Assembly (NCBI RefSeq): GCF_000315625.1
Contig: NW_005434615.1
Span: 352,305 to 416,304 of the forward strand
DNA from: Guillardia theta CCMP2712
Taxonomy: Eukaryota; Cryptophyceae; Pyrenomonadales; Geminigeraceae
DNA length: 64,000 bases
Direction: 5' to 3'
Shown: positions 21,101-30,000 of the stretch, piece by piece
Layout of the letters: every line of letters starts with the position of its first letter
Position numbering within the stretch: the first letter of the stretch is position 1
Position numbers and translations under genes: made by a program
The notes under the pieces: model-generated
Databases searched by the model: none
What the model saw: only the letters and a program-made list of their open reading frames with translations
What the model was told of the DNA's origin: nothing

Positions 21101-22210
21101 GAGCTTGATCGCTTCTGGATCTGAGTGACAGCTGAAGTGAAGAATCAGAGGCTGGCGCTTGATTTCCTTCATAACATCTCCCCATGTCGAGGAGTAAGTC
21201 CTTGACAGGTTGTTGGCATCCGTAGCGCTCAGAATGTCATGGATGGAGTTGTACTCATCTTTGAGGTTCAAGCCGGGATCGTTTGGCCCGGCATGGACGT
21301 CTACGGGTACGAAGAGGAGCCGGTGGGGGTAGGGAGGAGTGTCAGGCTTGGGGTAGTCGGGCCAGTGGACCTCGTCGTCTCTCCCTCCTCCATCTTTGCC
21401 CTTGGGTACCTCGGATATGGCAGCATTTGTCTCGATCTTACACTCAGGTGGGAAATACAATTCCAACTCCTGAATCGTCTCCCGACTCCCGCGAATCCTC
21501 TTGTTCGTTTGAGACATGGATTGGGCCTCTAGGATTGGCACATTCCTAAAAATATTGTCTTGTGCCAACGCGAGAAGTTTTCTGATCCGCTCATAGATTA
21601 GCTTGGATTTAGGTTTATAGGCATCAGCTCTTGGAATTTGAGATGGATTTGACCATTTCCACTTGATATCGTCTTGGACACGAAGACCTTCATTGAAATA
21701 GTATGACTTCCAGCTTTGTTTGAGTTGTTCGTTGTAAGGAACAAGAGTCTCACCAGACTTCATTTGCCGCCATCCTCCTGTAGACTTCTCGAACAATGCA
21801 AGCCGCATGTTCACCGAAGTGAGCTCAGCTGCTCGTTCTTTAGCCGGAATTGGTAGTCTTTGAGACCATCTCATGAAGGTGTGTCCATGTAAGACAAATC
21901 GCTTGTCCAAATCCCCATTGATCTTGAAAAACCATGCTCTTTCGAGTAATCCATCATCCAACCTCAAACCATTTTTTCCTGACATGTCTCGAAATGGAAA
22001 ATCGACGACAACAGTAGCTGAAATGTTGGTTTTATGCTGATCAGAATCAATGAGGTCACAAATTTCCTCCCATCTGGCATCTATTTCTTTCTTGTCAATA
22101 TGCGTTGAGCCGCGACGGTGAAGATGATTGGCGTCATCTTCGTCTTCTGAATCGACGCCTCCATCAACGAACAGCAAGGAAATCTCATCCTGAAATCGAT
22201 CCAGGGACAT
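18194..22210 (-). CDS. CHAT protease / SAM-like / SF1 helicase fusion, 1,338 aa
   Basis: Single-exon gene, ATG at 22210. Domains in order: an unassigned N-terminal domain (~60-215, repeated in the broken copy at 16.5-17.1 kb); a CHAT caspase-like domain (~295-470) with the His-Cys dyad in LHFSCHSD (His362) and LVVLNACYSD (Cys407); a SAM-like helical domain (~491-552); an acidic linker; a helical middle part; and a UvrD/Rep-like SF1 helicase. Helicase motifs are Walker A GPAGTGKT (917-924), Walker B VVIDQAHH (1020-1027), SDSSQ (motif III), ENFDGMESKVV (motif V) and LLYRAITRAL (motif VI). CHAT proteases fused to NTPases are known as regulated, often defence-related, proteases. Here helicase sensing coupled to proteolysis is inferred. 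Being intronless, unlike most neighbours, could reflect transfer or retroposition. Confidence 0.88.
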   Translation of the reverse strand: MSLDRFQDEISLLFVDGGVDSEDEDDANHLHRRGSTHIDKKEIDARWEEICDLIDSDQHKTNISATVVVDFPFRDMSGKNGLRLDDGLLERAWFFKINGDLDKRFVLHGHTFMRWSQRLPIPAKERAAELTSVNMRLALFEKSTGGWRQMKSGETLVPYNEQLKQSWKSYYFNEGLRVQDDIKWKWSNPSQIPRADAYKPKSKLIYERIRKLLALAQDNIFRNVPILEAQSMSQTNKRIRGSRETIQELELYFPPECKIETNAAISEVPKGKDGGGRDDEVHWPDYPKPDTPPYPHRLLFVPVDVHAGPNDPGLNLKDEYNSIHDILSATDANNLSRTYSSTWGDVMKEIKRQPLILHFSCHSDPEAIKLFRQNIVPETIMNALQAHNEEARRSGAAEVQLVVLNACYSDEHARKLAKVVDFAIGHKGDLIDQFAISFAQTLYGKLFQGQSLLNSWKQAEGCSSGYRLYGRRDASAFCLRREKAEDTEMVRFFKEQGFTKIARRLCEELYIEDWKLEDLQDLTEESLHVLTETRLLPHQQKKFWRVVREKVRELSDRTAQLCSPSDLSEADTISESDVSDRSDSEDEACQSELVIARNEGNKEDFEIHMTCFLQGFGRFSGSPQITINDSRQVMETEGGSGGGGGQWTMCMLLWLKVMKDARMGEEWREKWDSCIAQSASQDKLLQTLGTILEHGDVEYRYWNRERLADLGCKKRFASVVFLTDELVSACLPDKESCRRAWHRRVMKDWDVNKEDVGKILARMNKFLWSQAEAIEIITNVIETGSYVCYMRMEKIASLILFEYLETYKREKTAEMTREGKPVSSLPSLFQGFSLLASSSSEPFALQKISSQRLREIRSNLRVLSRLPGRLLLFMGPARRAGGLLEEDGRSMLTAHQKEKAKLCEEAIERRRGVHLRGPAGTGKTFMALHMMLRELEKDRGCSVLFLLRSEAFVFFIAHWAGLMARWKLVDEGVFGRIFFSFRREGGWDGPFWMTEEGGELRRQEKQVEILNEYESKYKFVVIDQAHHVYCDREARDYIELKRYDKARMMLMSDSSQAVVTNISYPQGLDDVYLTEVVRNSNRTMTASLLFQKGISADEVSCHHKAAGRPVKPYIFSLGSSDNQAREYAPRIVDAMREVMVEYPENLDRKIAILVHERLVQLNLKQLLQDYLDKDSALASSFKLIAAVDAWKTTRGREDESDDQCIIFDTVENFDGMESKVVIAVGLDEEERDADLNLHRSLLYRAITRALKEGMVMIVNHRVEQGLLSFLDVLSFANQFESVDEKKKISKTPWEHLEEAEGETSLQTEGESGAGVKGERQTEEKCEHDDDNAGISSCF

Positions 22211-22839
22211 AGCGGCTGGCTACGAATGATGCCTCCTCGCACTCCCAGCACTGAGATAAACAAAGCAAGAGAACAAGCGATATCCTGTACTAGTGTAGCT
22301 GGGAAAGGGGAAACAGTACCCCCACAGCAGGGAGAATGAGGAGGAGGTATGTTCGTTAGCCAGCGGGCACAATCTTCTATCTCCGTCAGGAGGAGGGAAA
22401 GGAGGACATGGATAGATGGAGGGAGAGGAGGACAAGGAGGAAGGAGGAAAGAGAAACAGGAGGTACAAGGTGGAAGGAGCAGGAGCAGGAGAAGGTGCAG
22501 CAGGAGGCCTGATTTTCAGTCAGCGAGCATCTCCAGCTCTAGACTAGCTGAGAAGAAGAGCAGGGCAGCTGAAGTCACAGTGTGGCAGCTGAAGTCACAG
22601 TGTACATGTCTGACGGATCTTCTCCTGCTGACATGCCTGTAGGGGCCTGAGGAAGAGGAGGTAGGAGGAGGAGAGGACTCTTCGCCATTCCCAGCAGGTC
22701 AGTGCTGAATCTTGTTGTTGAATACTCACCTTAAAATTTCAATGATCAATTTGTTATTTGAAGTCATTTTGGTCTTACGTAAGTTTCAAATCACAAAAGC
22801 GACATTTCAATATTTACTGGTTCATTTCAAATATCTTTT
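22211..22839. other. Spacer upstream of CHAT-helicase with a 20-bp tandem duplication
   Basis: Purine-rich sequence with no gene seen. It contains the perfect tandem pair at 22564-22603. The end near 22,730-22,840 is AT-rich and runs into a GC-rich island. Confidence 0.4.
22564..22603. repeat. Two perfect 20-bp tandem copies
   Basis: GGCAGCTGAAGTCACAGTGT repeated twice head to tail, about 350 bp upstream of the CHAT-helicase start. Each copy has a CAGCTG E-box-like palindrome. Confidence 0.85.
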
Positions 22840-22844
22840 TGAAT

Positions 22845-23105
22845 CGAAGCCTCGCCGCCGGGACGAGTCCCGGGCCGGCCCGGGGCCCGGCGTCCGATCC
22901 GCTGGAGTGACTCTGAGCAGTGCCACTGAGTACTGGCCCGGGGCAGCCGTATTAGGCTGCTATGTCCGACCCCGCCGCCGCGACCGTGAGTCCGATCCGG
23001 GACTCCGGGACGGCCGCGCCCCCGGCGGCGCCGGCCGCCGTCACGGCCGGGCCCGCGCCGCCGCCAGTGCTGCCAGCCCGGCGCTCCGGTGGGCCCCCGT
23101 TCGCT
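22845..23105. other. GC-rich island at the 5' end of the SANT-like gene
   Basis: Nearly pure G/C words (CCCGGGCC, GGCCGGCCC) with GAGTGACTC- and CAGTGCCACTGAG-type stretches. An open frame from the ATG at 22962 runs through it into the following exon, but its Pro/Ala content is compositional. Confidence 0.5.
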
Positions 23106-24103
23106 ATGGAAGGTTACGACGGTTACAAAGCATTCCTGGAGGACGAAGATGGCGGAGTCAAGCGCGTGGAGCGAGGTGGGGACGAGGAGCCGACAGTGGT
23201 GAGGAGCGATGCGACCATGAGGAGCGAAGCAAGCCTGAAGCATCTGTGAGCCTCCTCTCGACACCCTAAGAGGACAGCCATGGCTCTCCAGAGATGATGC
23301 CGTGCTAAGCGTTCTGCGCTCGAGTGTGATACCACGCGATCCCACGAGCGAGGAACGTGGTGAGGGAGATGGTCTTCGATACAGAATGCATGCTGACTGA
23401 CCCCGTGTCTATGACTGAGCGATATGAGAGACAGAGGGAGGAGTCTAGAAGGCAGCGCCACGTGCATATCGACAAGAGGTTCGACAAGCTTGAAGAGAAG
23501 GAAACTGTAGGGGCCGCCTGCAGGGTGTGCGAAGCTGCCATTCACGTCAGCGAGAGGGAAGCGATGACAGCCCTTGACGAGAACGGAGGGGACGAGGCGA
23601 AAGCGATCGAAGACCTGATGGATTACGAATACTTGCAGCGGATCAGGAAGAAAGTCTGTGAGGGGGCCAAGGTAGAAACGGGCAAGCCGATCTCGCCCAA
23701 GGATCGAAAGCTCAACGGCAGGGCTTCAAGGAAAGCATCTGACAAGTGCGTACCTCAACGTGAATGTCCTCCTCTCCCTCCACTGGATGCGGTGGATACC
23801 ACAGGATGGAGCGCAGAGCGGTTGACTGCGTACGGGAGGGTACAGGAGCTGCCCAACCTCTACTTGTACTCGTATCCTGCTCCTGGCAAGACTCAGCGAC
23901 ACGGAGCATGGTCTCCTCAAGAGCATGAGCGCTTCATGATGCAGTCAGAAGCCTTCGGGGGTTGGGATAAACTCAACAGCCCGCAAACACAGTGGGGTAT
24001 CTTTGCCTTGGGGGTGGAGAGCAGGGTTGGGTATCAGTGCAGCAACTATTACATCTACTTGAACAAGCGAAGGGGAGAGAGGAAGCGACGCGATACAGCA
24101 TGA
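23106..24103 (+). CDS. Myb/SANT-like DNA-binding-type protein
   Basis: Two exons are proposed: 23106 to about 23,245 (MEGYDGYKAFLEDEDGG...) and about 23,348-24103, joined by GT-AG; the exact acceptor is uncertain. The conserved part is C-terminal: GAWSPQEHERFM, WGIFALGVESRVGYQCSNYY and YLNKRRGE, the spacing of aromatic residues expected of a Myb/SANT-like helix-turn-helix in algal and protist proteins. The N-terminal part is charged (RQREESRRQRHVHID, DRKLNGRASRKAS), as in nuclear proteins. It is convergent with the TORTIFOLIA1-like gene. The start could instead lie within the GC-rich island at 22962. Confidence 0.55.
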
Positions 24104-24292
24104 TCACCTTGTAATTGTGATGTACGTGTGTGCAACCAGCCAGGGGTGAACCCGTCACCAAAAGTTCAAGATCTTTCAGTTTATAAATAAAGATAAAATA
24201 ACGCTTCCAAGAAAATTTCAATCTACAACAGAGCTTTCCTCTAATCAGTGCATCCTGCCCCTCTCCTCCGTTCTGTCTCTCGCCCCCGATCC

Positions 24293-26011
24293 TCAGAAGA
24301 CATCAACGTCATCCCAGCCTCCCGCGTTCTCATGGCAAGTGTTCATCGGAGTGGAGATGCCCCGTGACGGCGTGCAGGCGAAGTTCTTTGACGGAGTTCC
24401 GATGGCGCGAGCAGGGGTGGGCGGCATGCCGGAGAGGCTCTGGCGGTGGTCGATGGAAGACATCCTCAGGTCCAGCGAGAAGACTTTCTGCTCCAGAGTC
24501 TCAAGCCGCTCCCTTGCCTGCTCGCTGAACCCGGATACCATCTCGATCAGCTGGGTCTGCTGCTGGGTGATGCGATCGAAGTGCACCAGCAACTGGTCCC
24601 ATGCCTCCTTGGACGGGACGTACCCCTGCGCTGGCGCCGCGCTTCCCCACGTCGCGCTCAGCACGTTGGCAGGCTTGGCACGCGTGTTCTGCTCCATGCT
24701 CATGTCGGGCTTGCTGAGCTCGGCCTTGATGGAAGAAGCCTGAATGCTCTGGAGAGGGGTCCTGCTGGAGCGGCTCAGAGACAAGTCTTCCATGCTGGCC
24801 TGAGGGAAGGGATCCTGATTCTCCAGATCGTCTGCCTCGGCTACATCCCAATCGTCATCCTTCTTGCTCCCTCCTCCATCTCTGGACAGGCCCTCGATCT
24901 TGGAGATTTGCTGCAGAGCCTGGGCGGCGACTTCTCGAACTGGCGGCTGCCTGTCGTACCTGCACTTGTCGAGGAGCTCAAAGATGCTGTTCTTGTAGTC
25001 CATGATCTGTGCTGGCTCGTACCTCGTGAACATGGCTTCCAGCGTCTCGATCGCAGATTTCCTCGTGTTCCAGTCCTGCGAGCTGCAGGAGGCTCGAATC
25101 CTTGCGAAGTACAGGGGCATGAACGGGAGGAGGCCGTCGGGGCAGACCTCGATCAGGTTGGCGATGGCGATCAGCAGCTGCGGCTTGCCTTGGAACTGGT
25201 TGTTGTCCATCAGAGCTAGGATCCTCTTCGACAGCTTCTCGAGGTGGGGGTGAAGCTGGCTCCCGCAGTTGAAGATGACGTGGGCAAAGGCAAGCGAACA
25301 GCCCTGCTGGGCGTTGGGGTCGGCAGACTCGAGCGACTGGAGGATGGGGCGGAAGAAGAGCCCGAGGGTGGGAGCGTCGTTCATGGTGGAGCTGTCCATG
25401 TCCATGGTCTCCTCCAGCTTCCTCTCGAACGGTTCGCTGGAATTGAGCAGCCGGGAGAGTTCGCCGACGGTTTCAGCACAAGCTTCCCGCACGTTTGCAT
25501 CCGTGTCCCTCATCTTCTTGCACAGGAAGGAGACGATTCTGCCGAGGCTTCCCTGGATCATGTTGAAGTGAAGCTTGGCGACCGTGGCAAAGAGGCGAGC
25601 TCCTTGAGCACGAGCCCAGGCACTCTTGCCGCCGTCAAACTCGAAGAGGAGCGACAGGATGGAGCTCACGAACTCAGGCTTGAGATCGTCACAGATCTTG
25701 TGGAACTCAGCAAGACCGTTGCTCTGTGTGTCTCTATCCACCAGCTTCGACAGAGCCTTCCCTGCTTTGAGCTTCAACTCCTGCTTCATGGATTCCAGCA
25801 TCGCCTTTTTCTTGGCGTCCCCTGCCGCTCTTCCTCGTGGTGTGACACCCTCTGTCATGTCAAACTCCATCTTCCAATTTCCTTTTTCCGACATCTCGGA
25901 ATATCGACGTGCGGCCAGATGTCCTGCATATTTCATCATGAGAAACACTGACAAATTTCTGTTCGAAAAACCAAATACATGCCTGACACTTCCTGTCTTG
26001 TCAACCTTCAT
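24293..26011 (-). CDS. TORTIFOLIA1/SPIRAL2-like HEAT-repeat microtubule protein
   Basis: Open frame with ATG at 26011; a later Met (MEFDMTEG) may be the real start. Residues about 65-330 match the TOG-like HEAT array of plant TORTIFOLIA1/SPIRAL2 proteins: LKAGKALSKLVDRDTQSNGL, FVSSILSLLFEF, VREACAETVGEL, PNAQQGCSLAFAHVI, CPDGLLPFMPLYFARI, and SQDWNTRKSAIETL. A disordered acidic linker and a short coiled coil (ERLETLEQKVFSLDLRMSS) follow. Such proteins bind and stabilise cortical microtubules. The frame may hide an N-terminal intron, since the first ~30 residues before GNWKMEFD are not conserved. Confidence 0.75.
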   Translation of the reverse strand: MKVDKTGSVRHVFGFSNRNLSVFLMMKYAGHLAARRYSEMSEKGNWKMEFDMTEGVTPRGRAAGDAKKKAMLESMKQELKLKAGKALSKLVDRDTQSNGLAEFHKICDDLKPEFVSSILSLLFEFDGGKSAWARAQGARLFATVAKLHFNMIQGSLGRIVSFLCKKMRDTDANVREACAETVGELSRLLNSSEPFERKLEETMDMDSSTMNDAPTLGLFFRPILQSLESADPNAQQGCSLAFAHVIFNCGSQLHPHLEKLSKRILALMDNNQFQGKPQLLIAIANLIEVCPDGLLPFMPLYFARIRASCSSQDWNTRKSAIETLEAMFTRYEPAQIMDYKNSIFELLDKCRYDRQPPVREVAAQALQQISKIEGLSRDGGGSKKDDDWDVAEADDLENQDPFPQASMEDLSLSRSSRTPLQSIQASSIKAELSKPDMSMEQNTRAKPANVLSATWGSAAPAQGYVPSKEAWDQLLVHFDRITQQQTQLIEMVSGFSEQARERLETLEQKVFSLDLRMSSIDHRQSLSGMPPTPARAIGTPSKNFACTPSRGISTPMNTCHENAGGWDDVDVF

Positions 26012-26279
26012 GATCTTTGCTAGAGCATACACATCACTACTCTAACATCTTCTGATCTTGATGTTTCTTGATTGAATATCCACTTTTCGCTTCAACATTT
26101 CTCCTCCTGCAGCTTTCACTTACCATCGCAGATCCCCTTGCTATATGTACGTCGTCCTATCACTGCTCTCCTTCTTGGTCTTTGGACTCTGCTACACTCT
26201 CCTTCACTTCTCCTCTCATTCTCTCTAGTCCTCGCTCTTCTTGGTTGTCTGATCTCCTCTGGACTTCCCTCTCTTCTCC

Positions 26280-26480
26280 TCTCCCGGCTCTCCTTGTGTT
26301 CCCCCCCTCAAGCATTTTCAAGTTTTTGAAATCCTTCCGTTTGAAATTCGCTGGTACCCCGTTACTGGTCTCACCCCCACCCCCCACATGACTTAAGGAC
26401 CCCGTAATATAAAATGAAGCACCCGTATGAAGAAGCACCCGTATGTCGTATGAAGTACCCTACCCCGTATAAACCCTAGC
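26280..26480. promoter_or_regulatory. C-tract region upstream of the TORTIFOLIA1-like gene
   Basis: The + strand carries CCCCCC, GTACCCCG, CCCCCACCCCCC, GCACCCGTATG (twice) and TACCCTACCCCG, so the G-rich strand is the coding strand of the minus gene. The words match other tract regions (GTACCC, TACCCC). Confidence 0.4.
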
Positions 26481-27007
26481 TTGTGGATTGATACCGCCAT
26501 GATGAGCAGCAGCAGCAGCAGCAGCAAGAGAAGGAGAATGTCCGGCAGGGATGATGATGAAGATGCAAGTGGAGATGAAGTGGTGGTAGAAGTAATGTTT
26601 TGATTAGATTGATAAGCAGCGATTTGAAGTATCCAAAGCGTTTGTCATGGATAGAGATAATGATGAACTGTGTGTCAAGGAGGATAACAATATGATGATA
26701 TTGCAAGGTTGAGGATGAAAGGAGGTATGGAACTCAAGATGTGCTGTATTCAGCGATTCACAGTGCTATGAGTCTAATGTAGCCTGAAAAATTATCTCGA
26801 TTAACGCAATTTAGCTGCAACAAGATGGAAGCAATTCGGCATATGCCCTTGTAAGATACATCAATACCTGCGACCGTGATCAAACTTGACGATGGAATTT
26901 GTGAGAATGAGTAACACAGGTTTGACCCGAGCAAGTCAGTGTCATGATTTGCAGGTTGTACAGTAAAGAGAGAGTTGAGAACATGAAAGAAGTTTGGTTG
27001 TTTCTTT
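26481..27007. other. Spacer between two minus-strand genes
   Basis: Contains a short (AGC)n run at 26,504-26,525. Otherwise AT-richer sequence with no supported gene. It should hold the 3' UTR of SDA1 and the distal promoter of the TORTIFOLIA1-like gene. Confidence 0.4.
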
Positions 27008-30000
27008 TCATTTCCTCCTCAACTTGTGGAAATGCCCTTTGTGCCTCTTCCTCTCTGCCTCCTTGTTGACCCTGCGGCTCTCCATCCTCAATCGATCTTC
27101 AAGTCTTCGCTGTTTCGTTATCTTGTAGAGCTGTTCAGCAGTTGACATGTCAGAAATGAAATGCATCGAAAGATCATCGTGTTCATCGCTTCACGACATC
27201 TCAACCCTGCCGACTTACCGCGGTGTTTCGCCTTGTCTTGTCAACGTTTCTCCGTGATCGCTTGATCGTCTTGGGCTTCTTCTCATCATGTCAAGTCAAC
27301 ATGTACCCATCCTCCTCTCTCACTCTCACCTTGTTGTTCCGCCCTGTCCGACAATTTTCCATCCTCTCCGCCTTCGTCTGTTTCCTACGAGACGCTGCCA
27401 GGAGAGCATCTCCAGAGAGCCTGTGTTCGTTATCAGCCATTCAGCTTTCCTTCCCCTCCCTCTCCGCTCCTTCCTCCTCCATCTTCTCCTTCTTCTCCTC
27501 CTCCTTCTTCTCCTCGTCCTCTATCTTCTCCTCCTCCATCTTCTCGTCCTCCATGGTACCTCGTGTTGAAATCATCGTCCTGCTCTCCTCGGGCTGTTCT
27601 GATCTTTTCGAAGTCCTGAGAGATCAGCTTGAGGGGAAGAAACAAAGAGCAGGGAGGGGAGGAAACCAAGAGTTGTGGGGAGAAGGAGCTTCGAAGAGCG
27701 GCGAGGGCAAGCGAGAGGAAGTGGAAGCTACCTCAGGCGTGAGGATTCTTCGAGCTTCGATCTTCTTGTTCTTCATCTTCACAGAGTTAACTGCAACCTT
27801 GTCACTTTGAGATGAACATCACATGCATACAAAGATGATCATCCGAGGGATCCGCCAGCACACAATCTCAACAGCACCAGCACCACAACTTTCTCTACCC
27901 CCTCCCCCCTCCTCCTCCTCTTCCACGTCTCCCTTCCCCTCCTGCTCTGTAATATTAATCATCATTTCACCTTTGGGTTCGCGTTCCTCGTTCTCTCCCT
28001 CGTCCTCGTCATCTTCCTCGTCTTCCTCGTCCTCCCCCGAGCTTTCCTCCAAGTAATCTCCATCCCCCTCTTCTGGTTCATCAGAGTCCACGACGATCTC
28101 GGAGCTCTTGTCGCTGGAGATGAGCTCTTCAGCAGCATCGCAATCCATCACGTTGAACAACGACGACACTGCCCCGTCAGTCTGAACACCCTCGACCGAT
28201 CCCTTGCCCTGTCCTCCTCTACCCTTTCGATTTTCGTCTCCTCTTCCTTTCTCTTCCTTTTCTTTTCCTCTTCCTCCTCCTCTTCACTTGTTCCTCCCAT
28301 GTACACAAGACTGTGCGCCCTCGAACCGATTGGATATCCCCTCGAAACCCCCTCTGCTTTCCCATCTCAGTTGTCAGACTTGACTCTTCAATGTGCAAAC
28401 CTGAAAATCGTACATCGCAAGTTTTCCTGCTTGGATCGAGCCTGGTGATTTCCTGTAAAGAGAGTCAGTCTTGGGTCTCTGAACTCGCAGCTTTTCAAGT
28501 AATTACTCCAATTCTGTCTTCTCCCTCTTCCCAAACCTCTCGCACTTTCATCCCGACCTTTGCAAACAAGAAGACATTCTGCGGTGGAGTAAGCGAAATC
28601 GCAAGCCTTTGGATGATATCTCACATCATTGTTGGAGGAGGACATGTTGAGCTTGCGATCTAGAGTGACAAGAGCTTTTGAGTAGAATCTCGACTCTTTG
28701 ATACGCTTCAATCGTTCGCTCCTGACGTGTTCCAACGAAACGTTGACGTGCTTTTTCCCAAAAGCTTTCTCCAAGAGATTCTTCGTGAAAGATGCAACAG
28801 TGAAAGTGAAGTTCGAAGGTGATGCTGGAAAGAGGAAGTAAGATGAAGAGGATTAGCGGTGATGAACGATACGTGTCGACGATGTCGGTGTTGAATTCGA
28901 TGTCTTCCGAAGAAACAGATCTCTGAACGTGCCGACTGTTTGCCCTGCATTGTCACGGTCATCTAATGACCACATTCTACGGCAATCCTTACTCATCCTT
29001 TGTCGACCAAACAGGTTCCGCAAACTCGCAAACTGCTGATGCGTAAACCTTCAATCGCAAGATTCATCTCAACAGACTGATTGGTTGGCTGGCTTGTAGA
29101 TGATTGATCTTTGATCATCCTACCAGTAATTCAGCATTTTCCTGCCTCCTTCATAACGCAACCAACCCTGTTGATATTCATTTCATTGCGAGCTGACGCG
29201 ACGTCCAAGTGAGAAATTTTTCTGACTTTCTGATTGCAAGAAATTAGGCGCATTATCATTCAAGAAGTTGACAGACAGCATTCGACGGAGCTTCCGCGCT
29301 CCTCTTGGATCTCCCGAGTTGTTGTCCCCTCCTCTCTCTCCTCCTCCTCCTCCTCCTCCTCCTCCTCCTGAGAGAACTGCGAGCTCATTTCCAGGTCTTT
29401 CACTGGCTCCTCCTTCTTCTCCACCCTTGCTTCTCTCCCCCGCCTCCCCTTCCCTTCCCCCCCCCCATCATTCTCTCCATTCCCTCCCTCTTCGTCCTCG
29501 TCCTCGAGAATTTCAATCCCGTCGATCCTTGTCTGCCCTCGAACTTCGCCATATTTCGGAGGGCCTTTCTTGTTGAACGACTTTCCTCTGCCACGGTCTT
29601 GTTACCGTCACAGCATCGGCAAAGCAATCAACTCAAATACATCAACAGGAGCGACAGCAAATGCAACAAGGAAGAAGGAAAGAAATCAGCACGGAAAGGT
29701 ATCGAATCTCCACCTGTCCTTCTTGCGCAGCAGACCTGGATTCACCTCCCGAAAGAGCTTCAGAATGCTCCGAGCTGCGTTCACAACCGACTTCTCTCTG
29801 TCAAAGCCGTCAGTCAGCCTCTTCTTCTGCCTCCTCCTCCTCCTCCTCCTCCTCCTCCTCCTCCTCCTCCTCCTCCTCCTCCGTGTCTTCCTCCTTCTCT
29901 TCCTCATCCTACTTCTCTTTGTTGTAATCAACCAAGTCCGCCAGCAAGTCCGAATCCATCCCCAGAGGTTGTCGCTTGCAAATCTCACTGATCATGATAA

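Noticed and set aside
24446-25951. Two plus-strand frames of 235-257 codons opposite the HEAT-repeat gene
   Set aside because: Antisense to a conserved TORTIFOLIA1-like frame; sequence looks like back-translated repeats with no own domain.
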